DNA of 64,000 nt, taken from contig DLHY01000059.1 of assembly GCA_002483445.1 (NCBI GenBank), positions 1 through 64,000 of the forward strand, given 5' to 3'. The translations under genes and the position numbers were made by a program. This document shows, one piece after another, positions 53,855-62,233 of this stretch; position 1 is the stretch's first letter, and each line of letters begins with the position of its first letter. The notes below the pieces were generated by a model. It was not told the origin of the DNA and made no database searches. It saw only the letters and a program-made list of their open reading frames with translations. This stretch comes from Blastocatellia bacterium UBA7656 (GTDB taxonomy: Bacteria > Acidobacteriota > Blastocatellia > UBA7656).

Positions 53855-54641
53855 TTTTACCAGTTCCCGTGACTGAAGTGAGTTCGACTCTCACTTCGCC
53901 CCACGAAGGCGAGGCCGTGATCAACACAGGCAATCGGCGATGGTCGGTCGTCACATAGATTCGCAGCTTATAAGGGTCTTTCGATCCACGCGCGCTCAAA
54001 GCCTTCGTCGTTATTCTCACTACATCGTATTTGTCCGAGCGAGATTGAATTTTCTCTTTCGCTTCAACTGTGATTTGCAGCGGGTAGAGTTTTCCGTCTT
54101 CGAGCAGAGTGAAATTTCGCGTCTGCCCTACAGTTAAATCCATCCCGCGCACGGCGCACATAAGCCCGACCAGATCGTAAGTGTCCGCAGGTATCTCAAT
54201 CGTTTTGCCGTCTGCGAGTTGAGCAGTGCGCTTTTGATGATCAATCGTGACTGAAGCCTGTTCGCTCTTGTTCTTGTGCCGCGTGTTCTTAGTCGCCCGA
54301 AAAGGCTGAAGAGTCGCCGCATCGATATAAGACTCGTACACATCCCTGACCCTGTAGCCGAGCAGTTTCACCAGCCCGACCGATTCGGCAGTCGCGCTCA
54401 CACGAAATCCGTCGATGCCGTCGAAGTTGCGCCTTTCCCTGACTTCAAGCGTAAGCTCGCCTGCGACGACGAAACTCTCCCACGAGACTTCATAATTCAA
54501 CTGCTCTCCCACGACCAATGGCGACGCGGTTTTTTTCAGGCCATCGGCGGGCAGTTCCGTTTTGATGTTTTTGGTCTGCGCAAGCGCGGCAAGGCAGATC
54601 AGAGAAATGGCGGCGACAGAGGCTGACAGTTTTCCAGGCAT
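53850..54641 (-). CDS. Secreted DUF3108 family protein
   Basis: A periplasmic protein of unknown function. Signal peptide (about 1-22), then family features: PLVVGEQLNYEVSWESFVVA near the start, LGYRVRDVYESYID, DTYDLVGLMCAVRGMDL and VRITTKALSARGSKDPYKLRI, ending VELTSV. At 263 residues it is normal. Its last codons are immediately followed by the CATCACC array: the TGA stop lies in a repeat unit. It is downstream of the M23 peptidase gene on the same strand and may take part in envelope maintenance. Confidence 0.8.
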   Translation of the reverse strand: MPGKLSASVAAISLICLAALAQTKNIKTELPADGLKKTASPLVVGEQLNYEVSWESFVVAGELTLEVRERRNFDGIDGFRVSATAESVGLVKLLGYRVRDVYESYIDAATLQPFRATKNTRHKNKSEQASVTIDHQKRTAQLADGKTIEIPADTYDLVGLMCAVRGMDLTVGQTRNFTLLEDGKLYPLQITVEAKEKIQSRSDKYDVVRITTKALSARGSKDPYKLRIYVTTDHRRLPVLITASPSWGEVRVELTSVTGTGKR

Positions 54642-54736
54642 TCCGACTCACTCAACTCCTGACAGATATTTTCAAGGGTGTGATGCCCTCGGTCTTTTCA
54701 ATGATGCCTGTCTGGAGAATGGAGCGGCAAGCTGGT

Positions 54737-54762
54737 TGGAGCAGGCCGCTGCGGGCCTGCTC
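54737..54762. terminator. Hairpin after the M23 peptidase gene
   Basis: GGAGCAGGCC (54737-54746) with a perfect complement at 54753-54762, 6-nt loop. No T-tract, so termination is only possible. Confidence 0.4.
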
Positions 54763-54769
54763 CGCGGAT

Positions 54770-55489
54770 TCAGTTTTGTTGCTCAGGAGTTTTCGCAGGA
54801 GTTTTTTCGTCGTTGAAGAAAAGCGATGACGGATCGAGCGCGAGCGGCTGAAGCGGATTTATGGGATTGTCTTCAAGGCGCACTTCGTAGTGAAGGTGCG
54901 GCGAGGTAGCTCTTCCCGTGCTGCCTGCGTATCCGACTATCGTGCCGCGAGAAACCTTGCCTCCGACACTCAACTGAAATCTCGAAAGGTGAGCATAGTA
55001 AGTCGATACTCCCCCTCCGTGATCGACTATGATGAGGTTGCCGTATCCCCGATGCCAGCCCGCGAAAGAAATCGTTCCCCTGTGGCTTGCTCCTATCGGG
55101 TCGCCCCAGCGGGCTTTGAGATCGATCCCCGAATGAAATTTCGAGCGGCGGGTGAATGGATCGCGGCGATAGCCGAAATCACTGTTTATCTTCACTGAGG
55201 ATGAACTCGCGGCGCGCTCTTCATATCGAGGCTCGCCTGCGGGTATGGAAATCGAGTTCGGGTTGCGCTTGATGACCAACAGAGTGGGCGGTATGACCGT
55301 CTCAACTTCTCCGATTTCGGCGACGGCTTGATGTCCCGCTTCGTGAGTGACGTCCTGACGAGCGGCGGCGGCCTGCGGCTTTTGCACGGGCGCGCGAACT
55401 ATGCCGTCCTGCGCTCTTGCTATCGGAGCTATCAGCGAAACCAAAATGAAGGCGACAAAAAGAACCCTGCCATTCCCTGCCGTTGTCAA
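54770..55489 (-). CDS. Secreted M23 (LytM) metallopeptidase
   Basis: A peptidoglycan-cleaving or LytM-factor protein. Signal peptide (about 1-26), linker, then the M23 fold with the zinc ligands visible: HSGIDL (His and Asp) and HLHYE (HxH), plus YYAHLSRF. GYGNLIIVDHGGG and GRATSPHLHYEVR are hallmark segments; the catalytic set looks intact. At 239 residues it is a compact, single-domain enzyme. TTG 55489 is the start, with AAAGGAG 6 nt upstream. Confidence 0.88.
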   Translation of the reverse strand: MTTAGNGRVLFVAFILVSLIAPIARAQDGIVRAPVQKPQAAAARQDVTHEAGHQAVAEIGEVETVIPPTLLVIKRNPNSISIPAGEPRYEERAASSSSVKINSDFGYRRDPFTRRSKFHSGIDLKARWGDPIGASHRGTISFAGWHRGYGNLIIVDHGGGVSTYYAHLSRFQLSVGGKVSRGTIVGYAGSTGRATSPHLHYEVRLEDNPINPLQPLALDPSSLFFNDEKTPAKTPEQQN

Positions 55490-55677
55490 ATCCCTCTCCT
55501 TTCGAGGCTATATTGCCTAAATGACAGTCCAAACAAATTCTTCTGAAATCTGAGGAGGGTACTGCTCGGAGCGGCATTGTATGGGTCGAAGCAGAGATTG
55601 TCAATAATTCCGGCTGCAAAAGCCCCTCGAAAATTTATTGTGTTTTTGTTGCAGGCGGGAAAGCGAGTCGCTTTCAG

Positions 55678-55941
55678 TTACGAGGGTTTGCGCTCCGGTT
55701 TGTCGACGCGGTCTTCGAGCAATCGCTGCTCTGCGCGCACCTGAAGCGCATCCTGGTGCATGATTTCAAGTTTTTTGTTGAGCAATTGAATATCCCGTCT
55801 TACCTGCTGGAATCCCTGGATCATCCCCGCTCGAATCGTTTCGACCTGAGATGTCAGCGCATTGATTCGCTCCAACAGCGTCTCCAGCATCGGCGTCATG
55901 TTTTCATCGCTGCTGCTGATGTGTCTTCCTCCTTCGTCCAT
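55678..55941 (-). CDS. Small coiled-coil protein of unknown function
   Basis: An 87-residue hydrophilic, heptad-rich protein (MTPMLETLLERINALTSQVE then further helix to the C-terminus), probably one long coiled coil. Start ATG 55941; TTG 55944 is possible. An AAGGAGGA lies inside the coding start, so the true start could be further in. No family recognised; the 185-bp gap to the ABC operon holds nothing else visible. Confidence 0.45.
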   Translation of the reverse strand: MDEGGRHISSSDENMTPMLETLLERINALTSQVETIRAGMIQGFQQVRRDIQLLNKKLEIMHQDALQVRAEQRLLEDRVDKPERKPS

Positions 55942-56129
55942 CAAACCCCAGTGGCCTGAATCTTAGCGCGCCGCACACAGGCAATCAACATCGGCCAAAA
56001 TGTTGCGCGCATCTCTGCCAAAAGCCATGTCGGATTGCGCAAACTTTCGCTTTTTCCGGGTGAAACCTCTCACCATCAGCTTCAAACAGGCCGCCTTCGA
56101 CCGGCATATCTGTTGCACCCCTATATTGA

Positions 56130-56867
56130 ATGAAAGGTGTTGCCGTGAACGAGATTCAATCCGATGAAGCCGTCTTCCACGTCCACCGCGTGTCGAAGAT
56201 TTATCGCATGGGCGAAACCGAAGTTCACGCCCTTCGCGCCGTCGATCTCGATCTTTACGCGGGCGAGTTCGTCGTCCTCCTCGGCCCGTCGGGCAGCGGC
56301 AAATCGACGCTGCTCAATATCCTCGGAGGTCTCGACACTCCGACCAGCGGAGAAGTTCATTACCTCGACCACATCCTGACAGCAGCCGATGAAGGCGCGC
56401 TCACCCGTTTTCGACGCGAGCATGTGGGATTCGTCTTTCAGTTCTACAACCTGATACCCAGCCTCACCGCGCTTGAAAACGTCGCGCTGGTGACGGAAAT
56501 ATCCGACAATCCGCTAGACCCGAAAGAAGCTCTCGAAATGGTAGGTCTCCAGGACAGGCTCGATCACTTCCCCGCGCAGCTATCCGGAGGAGAGCAGCAG
56601 CGCGTCGCCATAGCCCGCGCCATAGCCAAGCGGCCCGATGTGCTGCTTTGCGACGAGCCGACCGGCGCGCTGGATTACTCGACAGGCAAACTCGTGCTCG
56701 AAGTCCTTGAACGGGTCAACCGCGAGCTTGGAACTACAGTGGCTGTCATCACTCACAATGCGTCCATAGCGGCGATGGCTGATCGTGTGATTCGCATCAG
56801 CAGCGGGCGAATAATCGAAGAGCATCGCAACGCCGTGAAAGCGCGACCCGAAGACCTGTCGTGGTGA
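56130..56867 (+). CDS. ABC transporter ATPase (LolD/MacB/DevA-type)
   Basis: ATP-binding subunit of an exporter. Walker A GPSGSGKST, Q-loop FVFQFYNLIPSLTALENVAL, signature LSGGEQQRV, Walker B VLLCDEPTGALD and the H-loop VITHN are all present. At 245 residues it is complete. ATG 56130 is used; GTG 56145 has a better spaced AAAGG and may be the true start. It is the first gene of a three-gene operon with an FtsX permease (6-bp gap) and an adaptor. Confidence 0.92.
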   Translation: MKGVAVNEIQSDEAVFHVHRVSKIYRMGETEVHALRAVDLDLYAGEFVVLLGPSGSGKSTLLNILGGLDTPTSGEVHYLDHILTAADEGALTRFRREHVGFVFQFYNLIPSLTALENVALVTEISDNPLDPKEALEMVGLQDRLDHFPAQLSGGEQQRVAIARAIAKRPDVLLCDEPTGALDYSTGKLVLEVLERVNRELGTTVAVITHNASIAAMADRVIRISSGRIIEEHRNAVKARPEDLSW

Positions 56868-56873
56868 TATGAA

Positions 56874-59237
56874 ATGAGCGCGCTCGATAAAAAACTCCTA
56901 CGCGATCTCAAACGCCTGCGCGGGCAGGTATTGGCCGTCGCTATGGTCGTCGCCTGCGGCATCGCCGTCTATGTCACGATGCGCAGCTCTTACGATTCGC
57001 TTCTCGCTTCTCAGTCGAGTTATTACGACCGCTATCGCTTCAGCGATATCTTCGCGCAGGTCAAGCGCGCACCCGAATCCGTCGCCTCGGAAATCGCCGC
57101 CCTTGAGGGCGTGGCCGCAGTCGAAACCCGCGTCGTGATGGAAGTGACGCTCGACGTTCCCGACCTCGACGAGCCTGCAACCGGAAGGCTCGTCTCCATA
57201 CCTGAACGCCGCGAACCCATTCTCAACGATCTTCACCTGCGTCGCGGCAGGTGGATCGAAGCAGGAAGGCGCGACGAGGTCATCATCAGCGAAGCTTTCG
57301 CCGAAGCGAACCACCTCGAACCGGGCCGGTCGATAACAGCTATCATCAACGGACGCCGCGAGCGATTGCAGATAGCGGGCATCGCCATCTCGCCCGAATA
57401 CGTGAACGAAATCCGCGCGGCTGATGTGTTCCCCGATAATCGACGTTTCGGCGTGCTGTGGATGAGCCGCGAAGCCCTCGGCTCGGCCTTCGATATGAAG
57501 GGCGGTTTCAACGACCTCTCGCTGAGGCTCGCCCCTCAGGCGAGCGAGCGCGAAGTGATCGATCATCTCGACTCGATGCTCGCTCGCTACGGCTGCCTCG
57601 GCGCTTACGGTCGCAGGGATCAACTATCGCATCGCTTCCTCGAAGACGAAATAGCGCAGGATAAAATCACGGGCATATTCGTCCCCTCGATCTTTCTGGC
57701 GGTGGCGGCTTTTTTGATTCACATGGTTTTGTCTCGCCTCGTCGCCACAGAGCGCGATCAGATAGCGGTGATGAAAGCCTTCGGCTATACGAACCAAAGG
57801 ATAGGATTTCACTATTTGAAATTCGCGCTCGTCACTCTGCTCGCGGGAACGGCGATGGGCGTCCCTCTCGGCGCGTGGCTCGGCGCGGGACTCGCGCAAC
57901 TGTATTCGCAGTTCTTTCGATTCCCTCAACTCCAATTCACCGTCGGCCCGCACGTTCTTTGGCTTGCGATAGCTATAAGCGCGGCGGCGGCTTTTGTCGG
58001 CGCTATCTCAGCCGTCAGCCGTGTGGCCGCGCTTCCTCCCGCTGAAGCGATGCGGCCCGAACCGCCCGCGCGATTTCGCCGCGGACTGATGGAGCGGATC
58101 GGCCTTCAGAAATTATTTTCGCCCGCCGCGCGAATGATCGTCCGCAACATCGAGCGAAGGCCCGTCAAGGCGATCCTCTCCATCTCAGGCATAGCCTTCG
58201 CCGTGGCGATTCTTCTCGTCGGTCGCTATTTCTATGACGCGCTCGATTACCTCATAGAGGTTCAGTTCCGCGCCGTTCAACGCGAAGACGTGGCCGTTAC
58301 TTTCAACAACCCGCGATCTTCATCTGCGCGCTATGATCTGGCGCGGCTCCCCGGAGTGACGCGCTCGGAAACTTTTCGCGCCGTCCCCGTCCGATTGCGC
58401 TTCGAGAATCGCTCGCGCAGAGTCGCCATCCTTGGGATCGAACCCGACGGCGAGCTTCGTCGCCTTCTCGACAGCCGTCTTCGAAAGGTCGATCTGCCGC
58501 CCGAAGGACTGGTGCTGACGGCAAAACTCGCCGAGATATTGGGCGTCGATTGCGGAGATGAAGTGAGGGTCGAAGTTCTCGAAGGCGCGCGACAGGCGCG
58601 AAGCGTGATCGTTGCCGGATTGATCGATGAAATGATAGGGCTGTCGGCTTACATGGACTTGCGAGCATTGAATCGATTGATGCGGGAAGGCGAGACCATT
58701 TCAGGCGCGTATCTGGCGGTCGATAGAGAAGCGGCTCCCGCGCTTTATTCTTTTCTCAAGCGGACGCCCGCCGTCGGAGGAGTGGCGATCCGCGAAGCGA
58801 TGCTCGATAGTTTTCTGGAAACGGTCGCTGAAAACCTGACCATCTCGACCGGCATACTGATAATTTTCGCCTGCGTGATAGCCTTCGCCATCGTCTACAA
58901 CGGCGCGCGCATAGCTTTGTCTGAACGCGGACATGAGCTTGCAAGCCTTCGCGTGATCGGATTCACCAGAGGAGAAATCACCGTGATGCTGCTCGGCGAG
59001 CAGGCCGCGCTCACGCTCGCAGCCATTCCGTTCGGCTTCGCGCTCGGATATGCCATCTGCGCATTGCTCGTATGGCTGACCGAATCGGAGCTTTATCGTC
59101 TGCCAATAGTTATCAGGCCGGAAAGCTACTTTTTCGCTTTCGGCATAACGGCGATAGCGGCTTTTTTGTCGGGGCTGCTGGTCGCTCACAGATTGCGCAA
59201 CCTCGATCTTGTGGTCGTGCTGAAAACAAGGGAGTGA
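56874..59237 (+). CDS. FtsX/MacB-type ABC transporter permease
   Basis: The membrane subunit of the exporter, 787 residues. It has an N-terminal helix (about 17-35), a large periplasmic domain (about 45-265), three helices (about 265-385), then a second half with helix, periplasmic domain and three helices: two fused FtsX units, as in the two-unit permeases of the DevC/MacB group. LVATERDQIAVMKAFGYTNQ and LSERGHELASLRVIGFTRGE are the coupling regions of each half. It overlaps neither neighbour but is closely spaced. Confidence 0.9.
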   Translation: MSALDKKLLRDLKRLRGQVLAVAMVVACGIAVYVTMRSSYDSLLASQSSYYDRYRFSDIFAQVKRAPESVASEIAALEGVAAVETRVVMEVTLDVPDLDEPATGRLVSIPERREPILNDLHLRRGRWIEAGRRDEVIISEAFAEANHLEPGRSITAIINGRRERLQIAGIAISPEYVNEIRAADVFPDNRRFGVLWMSREALGSAFDMKGGFNDLSLRLAPQASEREVIDHLDSMLARYGCLGAYGRRDQLSHRFLEDEIAQDKITGIFVPSIFLAVAAFLIHMVLSRLVATERDQIAVMKAFGYTNQRIGFHYLKFALVTLLAGTAMGVPLGAWLGAGLAQLYSQFFRFPQLQFTVGPHVLWLAIAISAAAAFVGAISAVSRVAALPPAEAMRPEPPARFRRGLMERIGLQKLFSPAARMIVRNIERRPVKAILSISGIAFAVAILLVGRYFYDALDYLIEVQFRAVQREDVAVTFNNPRSSSARYDLARLPGVTRSETFRAVPVRLRFENRSRRVAILGIEPDGELRRLLDSRLRKVDLPPEGLVLTAKLAEILGVDCGDEVRVEVLEGARQARSVIVAGLIDEMIGLSAYMDLRALNRLMREGETISGAYLAVDREAAPALYSFLKRTPAVGGVAIREAMLDSFLETVAENLTISTGILIIFACVIAFAIVYNGARIALSERGHELASLRVIGFTRGEITVMLLGEQAALTLAAIPFGFALGYAICALLVWLTESELYRLPIVIRPESYFFAFGITAIAAFLSGLLVAHRLRNLDLVVVLKTRE

Positions 59238-59242
59238 TCTCA

Positions 59243-60415
59243 ATGAAAACTCTGAAGCGAATTATTCTCATCGCGCTCGCGCTCGGCGTCGTCGCGCTCA
59301 TCATTATGGCTTTGCTTCCTTCGCCCGCCACAGTTGAGGCGGCGAGAGCCGTTCGCGGGCCTTTGCGAGTGACCATAGACGAAGAAGGCGAAGCGCGCGC
59401 TCACGACCGATTCATCATAGCCGCGCCCGTCGCGGGGCGGATGACGCGCATAGAACTTCACGACGGCGACCGTGTAGCGAAGGATCAGGTGGTGGCTGAA
59501 ATCAATCCGCTTCCTCTCGATCCGCGAGCGCGCGAGGAAATCATCGCGCGAGTCGATGGCGCGGAAGCACTGAGCGGCGAGGCGGATGAAAGAGTCGAGC
59601 GCGCACGCGCTGATTACGAACAGGCCCGCCGCGAGCGCGAGCGAATCGAACCTCTCGCAAGAGACGGCATAGTGTCGCGGCAATCGCTCGATCAGGCCAG
59701 AGACGCGGAGACGATGAGAGCCAAAGAACTGGCGGCGGCCCGGCACAATGCCGAGGCTGCGGCTTCCGCAGTGAGAGAGGCGAGAGCAGGATTGATCGCC
59801 ATCGATTCGGAGCGAAGCTCGTCGAGCCGCGTCGTCAAGTTGCGATCTCCCGTCAGCGGGCGCGTGCTGAGAGTTGTCGAAAAAAGCGAGCGGGTAGTCG
59901 CCGCCGGGGCTCCCATCATCGTACTCGGCGATCCCGGAAGGCTCGAAGTCCTAATCGATGTGCTTTCGACCGACGCGGTGAAAATAAAAACGGGCGCGAC
60001 CGTGCTGCTCGAAGGCTGGGGCGGAGAGTCATCGATAAGGGCGCGAGTGCGCGCAATCGAGTCATCCGCTTTCACGAAAGTCTCGGCGCTTGGGATAGAA
60101 GAGCAGCGCGTGAACATCATCGCTGATTTCATCGATCCTGCGGGGCCGCTCGGAGACGGCTATCGAGTCGAAGCGAGGATCATCATCTGGGAGAGCGAAG
60201 AGGTTTTGAAGATTCCATCGAGCGCGGTTTTCCGGCGCGGCGAGGGGTGGAGCGTATTCGTCATCGAAGGCGGGGCGGCGAAACTGCGAAACCTTGAAAT
60301 CGGCCACAGGAGCCAGTTTGAGGTCGAGATCGAAAGCGGACTCGATGAAGGCGAGCGGGTAATCCTTCACCCATCGAATCAGATAGAGGATGGCGCGCGA
60401 GTCGAAGCGCGTTGA
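59243..60415 (+). CDS. Periplasmic adaptor (HlyD/DevB-like) of the ABC exporter
   Basis: Membrane-fusion protein linking inner-membrane pump to outer-membrane channel. N-terminal membrane anchor (about 5-27), lipoyl half (APVAGRMTRIELHDGDRVAK), long alpha-helical hairpin (about 95-185), second lipoyl half (LRSPVSGRVLRVVEKSERVV) and beta-barrel end. At 390 residues it is normal. The start is ATG 59243, with GGGAG upstream. The set ATPase-FtsX-adaptor is complete except for the outer channel, for which the TolC-type gene at 42270 is a candidate. Confidence 0.9.
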   Translation: MKTLKRIILIALALGVVALIIMALLPSPATVEAARAVRGPLRVTIDEEGEARAHDRFIIAAPVAGRMTRIELHDGDRVAKDQVVAEINPLPLDPRAREEIIARVDGAEALSGEADERVERARADYEQARRERERIEPLARDGIVSRQSLDQARDAETMRAKELAAARHNAEAAASAVREARAGLIAIDSERSSSSRVVKLRSPVSGRVLRVVEKSERVVAAGAPIIVLGDPGRLEVLIDVLSTDAVKIKTGATVLLEGWGGESSIRARVRAIESSAFTKVSALGIEEQRVNIIADFIDPAGPLGDGYRVEARIIIWESEEVLKIPSSAVFRRGEGWSVFVIEGGAAKLRNLEIGHRSQFEVEIESGLDEGERVILHPSNQIEDGARVEAR

Positions 60416-60437
60416 AACTCTGTTATAATCCCGGCTG

Positions 60438-61202
60438 ATGCCGCTGTACACGACTGAAGCATTCGCGTTGAGGACTTACTCACTGGCTGAGGCCGACAAG
60501 ATATGCGTCTTTTTCACGAAGGATCACGGCAAGGTGAGGGGCGTAGCCCACGGCGCGCGAAAGATTCGCTCGCGTTTCGGCTCTTCGCTTGAGCCTTTCA
60601 CCCAAGTATCGCTCACTTATTTTCAAAAGGAAGGCCGCGAGCTTGTCTCGATTTCAAACTGCGAGATTCTACATTCGCACTTCGCAAGCGCCTCGCGCGA
60701 TGTTGAAACAGCCAGCGCGTTTTCCTACATGGCTGAAATCCTGACGGAGTTTCTTCCCGATAACGAACCCAACGAAAAACTCTATCGCCTGGTCGCCGCC
60801 GTTCTCGAAGCCATCGAGCAGAAACATGACCTCGCGCTGCTGCTTCGTTATTTCGAAACCTGGACGCTCCGCCTTGCGGGTTATTTCCCCGATACGTTTC
60901 ACTGCTCGACGTGTGGAGAAAAAATCGCCCCGGATGATTCGGCTTTTCTGACCGTCGAAGGCGCGCCTCGATGTCGCTCGTGCAGCGAAGGCCGCGGAAC
61001 TGAAGTCAGTCGGGCTATGCGAGGCACGATCAATCAGATATTCCGCGCGCACCCGACGGATTTCGCCCGCGGAAAAATAAACGCCGCTCATCTCGCTCAA
61101 CTCGGCGAAATCAATTATCAGATAATTCGTCACGCCCTTGAGCGCGATCTGCGCTCGCGCGCTCTGCTCAGATGGGGAATGATTGAAAATGCGGAGTGTT
61201 GA
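60438..61202 (+). CDS. recO: DNA repair protein RecO
   Basis: Recombination mediator that helps RecA load with RecR. The OB-fold start (TEAFALRTYSLAEADKICVF then KVRGVAHGARKIRSRFGSSL) is typical, and a zinc-knuckle CSTCGEKI...CRSC is present at about 155-185. At 254 residues it is complete. The last few codons (NAEC then TGA) lie in a heptamer repeat, so the exact C-terminus may have been extended or changed by it. Confidence 0.92.
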   Translation: MPLYTTEAFALRTYSLAEADKICVFFTKDHGKVRGVAHGARKIRSRFGSSLEPFTQVSLTYFQKEGRELVSISNCEILHSHFASASRDVETASAFSYMAEILTEFLPDNEPNEKLYRLVAAVLEAIEQKHDLALLLRYFETWTLRLAGYFPDTFHCSTCGEKIAPDDSAFLTVEGAPRCRSCSEGRGTEVSRAMRGTINQIFRAHPTDFARGKINAAHLAQLGEINYQIIRHALERDLRSRALLRWGMIENAEC

Positions 61203-61268
61203 ATGCGGAATGCGGAATGAAGAAGGTTCCCATTACTCCGCATTCCGCACTCCGCACTCCGCATTCCT
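61186..61268. repeat. Heptamer-array hairpin (unit like AATGCGG)
   Basis: Left: AATGCGG, AGTGTTG, AATGCGG, AATGCGG, AATGAAG. Right: ATTACTC, CGCATTC, CGCACTC, CGCACTC, CGCATTC. Arms pair around a short loop; the left array includes the last codons and stop of recO, and the right array ends 7 bp from the stop of the convergent gene. Confidence 0.88.
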
Positions 61269-61274
61269 GACCCG

Positions 61275-62084
61275 CTACTGTCCGCCGAGAAATTCTTTCA
61301 GGATGTTCGACAGCGCAGTGAAGGCTATGTGATTGCCCCATCGAATGAAGGAATCCTTGGTGTTGCGATGTTCTTCTCTCACCCACACGTTCGATATCGC
61401 GGCGGTCATCGCTCCGCCCAAAAGGTAAGACGCATTGAATTGAGAGCCTCCACGGTCGCCGCGAGTGATAAGGATGCGGCTTACCGCGTAGCCGAGTTTC
61501 GCTCCTGCGCCGTCCTTGTAGGAGCGATGATAGCGCGGGTCCTGACGGAAGAGAGAGGCCAGCGCGAACTTCTCAAGAAATTTCGATGTGGTTCCTGACG
61601 CAAGGCTTCTCGCCGCGCGGGTCATCGAATCGGCCAGATAATCGCCGAAGGTGTCTTTCTTGCCCTCGTTGTTGTCGAGGGCTTCCTTGAAAAGCCCGTT
61701 GAAGAGGGCCGAAGCGTAAGGGCCGGGAGGACGAAAGGCGGAGCGGGCGAAGAAGGAAAATTTATCGCCCACAGACATCGGCGCGGTGCTGACCTGCGGC
61801 GCGGCAGGAACAGTCCTGACAATGGCAAGCGCGACAGCAACGGGTTCGACGGATTTGATTTCCGGCGCGCGCTCGATCTTCATCGCATCGTTGAACGCGA
61901 TGTAGGAGATGCTGGCTGACTCGACCTGGCCTGCATCTGCCGCGCGATCCGCCGTCTTTTCAGATGAGGGTGCGATTTTTTCTTTCTCATGCGTCGGGCT
62001 GTTTGCCGCCGCGGCAATCGAAAACAGGGATATGAAAAAAAGCAGAGTGAGTATCTTTATAATAAAGCGGTTGATGTTTTTCAT
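61275..62084 (-). CDS. Secreted protein of unknown function, acidobacterial type
   Basis: Signal peptide (about 1-27), an Ala/Val/Glu-rich middle, and a conserved C-terminal part with SLFRQDPRYHRSYKDGAGAK, LGYAVSRILITRGDRGGSQF and NASYLLGGAM. I recall similar DPRY-containing proteins in acidobacteria without known function; I cannot name the family. GGAGG before ATG 62084 supports the start. No catalytic motif is visible. Confidence 0.55.
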   Translation of the reverse strand: MKNINRFIIKILTLLFFISLFSIAAAANSPTHEKEKIAPSSEKTADRAADAGQVESASISYIAFNDAMKIERAPEIKSVEPVAVALAIVRTVPAAPQVSTAPMSVGDKFSFFARSAFRPPGPYASALFNGLFKEALDNNEGKKDTFGDYLADSMTRAARSLASGTTSKFLEKFALASLFRQDPRYHRSYKDGAGAKLGYAVSRILITRGDRGGSQFNASYLLGGAMTAAISNVWVREEHRNTKDSFIRWGNHIAFTALSNILKEFLGGQ

Positions 62085-62233
62085 GGTTTTTCCTCCGCAA
62101 TAAGTTCTAACTGCCGTTCGTGTCCGCTTATGCTATCACAGGACTGAAGCCAACCTGAAGCAAAACCTTGTTATACCATGAGAGCAGAGATAGAATCATT
62201 CGGCTTGAATAATTCATCTCCGGAGGTAAACGA

